Shown: positions 6,250-6,307 of the stretch, in pieces | How the letters are laid out: every line of letters starts with the position of its first letter | Position numbering within the stretch: the stretch's first letter is position 1 | Assembly: GCA_023511325.1 (NCBI GenBank) | Contig: JAIMBU010000179.1 | Coordinates: 1 to 6,307, forward strand | Origin: Gorillibacterium sp. | Lineage (GTDB): Bacteria; Bacillota; Bacilli; Paenibacillales; NBRC-103111 | Direction of reading: 5' to 3' | DNA: 6,307 nt | Program-made: the position numbers and the translations under genes | The notes under the pieces: model-generated | What the model saw: only the letters and a program-made list of their open reading frames with translations | Databases searched by the model: none | Told to the model about the DNA's origin: nothing

Positions 6250-6284
6250 GAGATAGATAGATAAGTGTAGATAGAACTAGATAG
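6250..6284. repeat. Degenerate gata/tagatag tandem tract
   Basis: The tract reads as repeated tagatag blocks (tagatagatag, then tgtagatag, then actagatag) with irregular spacing of about 10-12 bases. It directly precedes the repeat motif at 6284. The 15-bp array at 1-217 precedes its copy of the motif in the same way. Confidence 0.6.
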
Positions 6285-6307
6285 TAAAAACCTGCAAAGT
6301 ACAGCAA
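6284..6307 (+). repeat. Partial second copy of the dispersed repeat motif at the window edge
   Basis: gtaaaaacctgcaaagtaca and the following gcaa match 220-245 over their whole length, apart from one missing a and two g-to-a changes. The matched stretch also includes the preceding atag (6281-6284 and 217-220). The rest of the element lies beyond the right edge. The operon is thus bracketed by same-orientation copies about 6.06 kb apart. Confidence 0.75.

Overview
The window looks like chromosomal DNA of a spore-former of the Paenibacillus type (Bacillota, Paenibacillaceae). This is inferred from the protein families: a large lipoprotein solute-binding protein with a DUF3502-like end, beside a YesN-type response regulator and a YesM-type sensor kinase. 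Strong purine-rich ribosome sites and moderate GC content agree with this. No rRNA, tRNA, CRISPR array or intact transposase gene is visible.

Layout: 1-220 is a tandem array of a 15-bp unit that runs off the left edge. It abuts 221-409, a compact repeat element with two forward and two inverted copies of a ctgca-aaag-tgcag hairpin motif. 411-731 holds no recognisable gene. 732-791 carries two adjacent palindromes and a rho-independent terminator. 792-1048 is the upstream region of the operon, with a near-consensus CcpA (cre) site and a perfect -35 hexamer. 1049-6047 is one operon of three genes on the + strand: lipoprotein solute-binding protein, then response regulator, then histidine kinase. 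It ends in a strong terminator at 6075-6108. 6109-6307 has a possible promoter, a strong ribosome site leading into only six codons, a degenerate gata-type repeat tract, and the first bases of another copy of the repeat motif.

How the genes work together: the kinase (two membrane segments, a large outside sensor domain, HAMP, LytS/YesM-type catalytic core) should phosphorylate the regulator (receiver plus AraC-type DNA-binding domain). The lipoprotein sits outside the membrane beside the sensor domain. No permease or ATPase gene lies in the operon, which is closed by a terminator. The binding protein may therefore feed a signal to the kinase, or serve a transporter encoded elsewhere. The first option resembles the known XylFII-LytS/YesN xylose sensor of Clostridium. 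Here it is inference, and the ligand cannot be read from the sequence.
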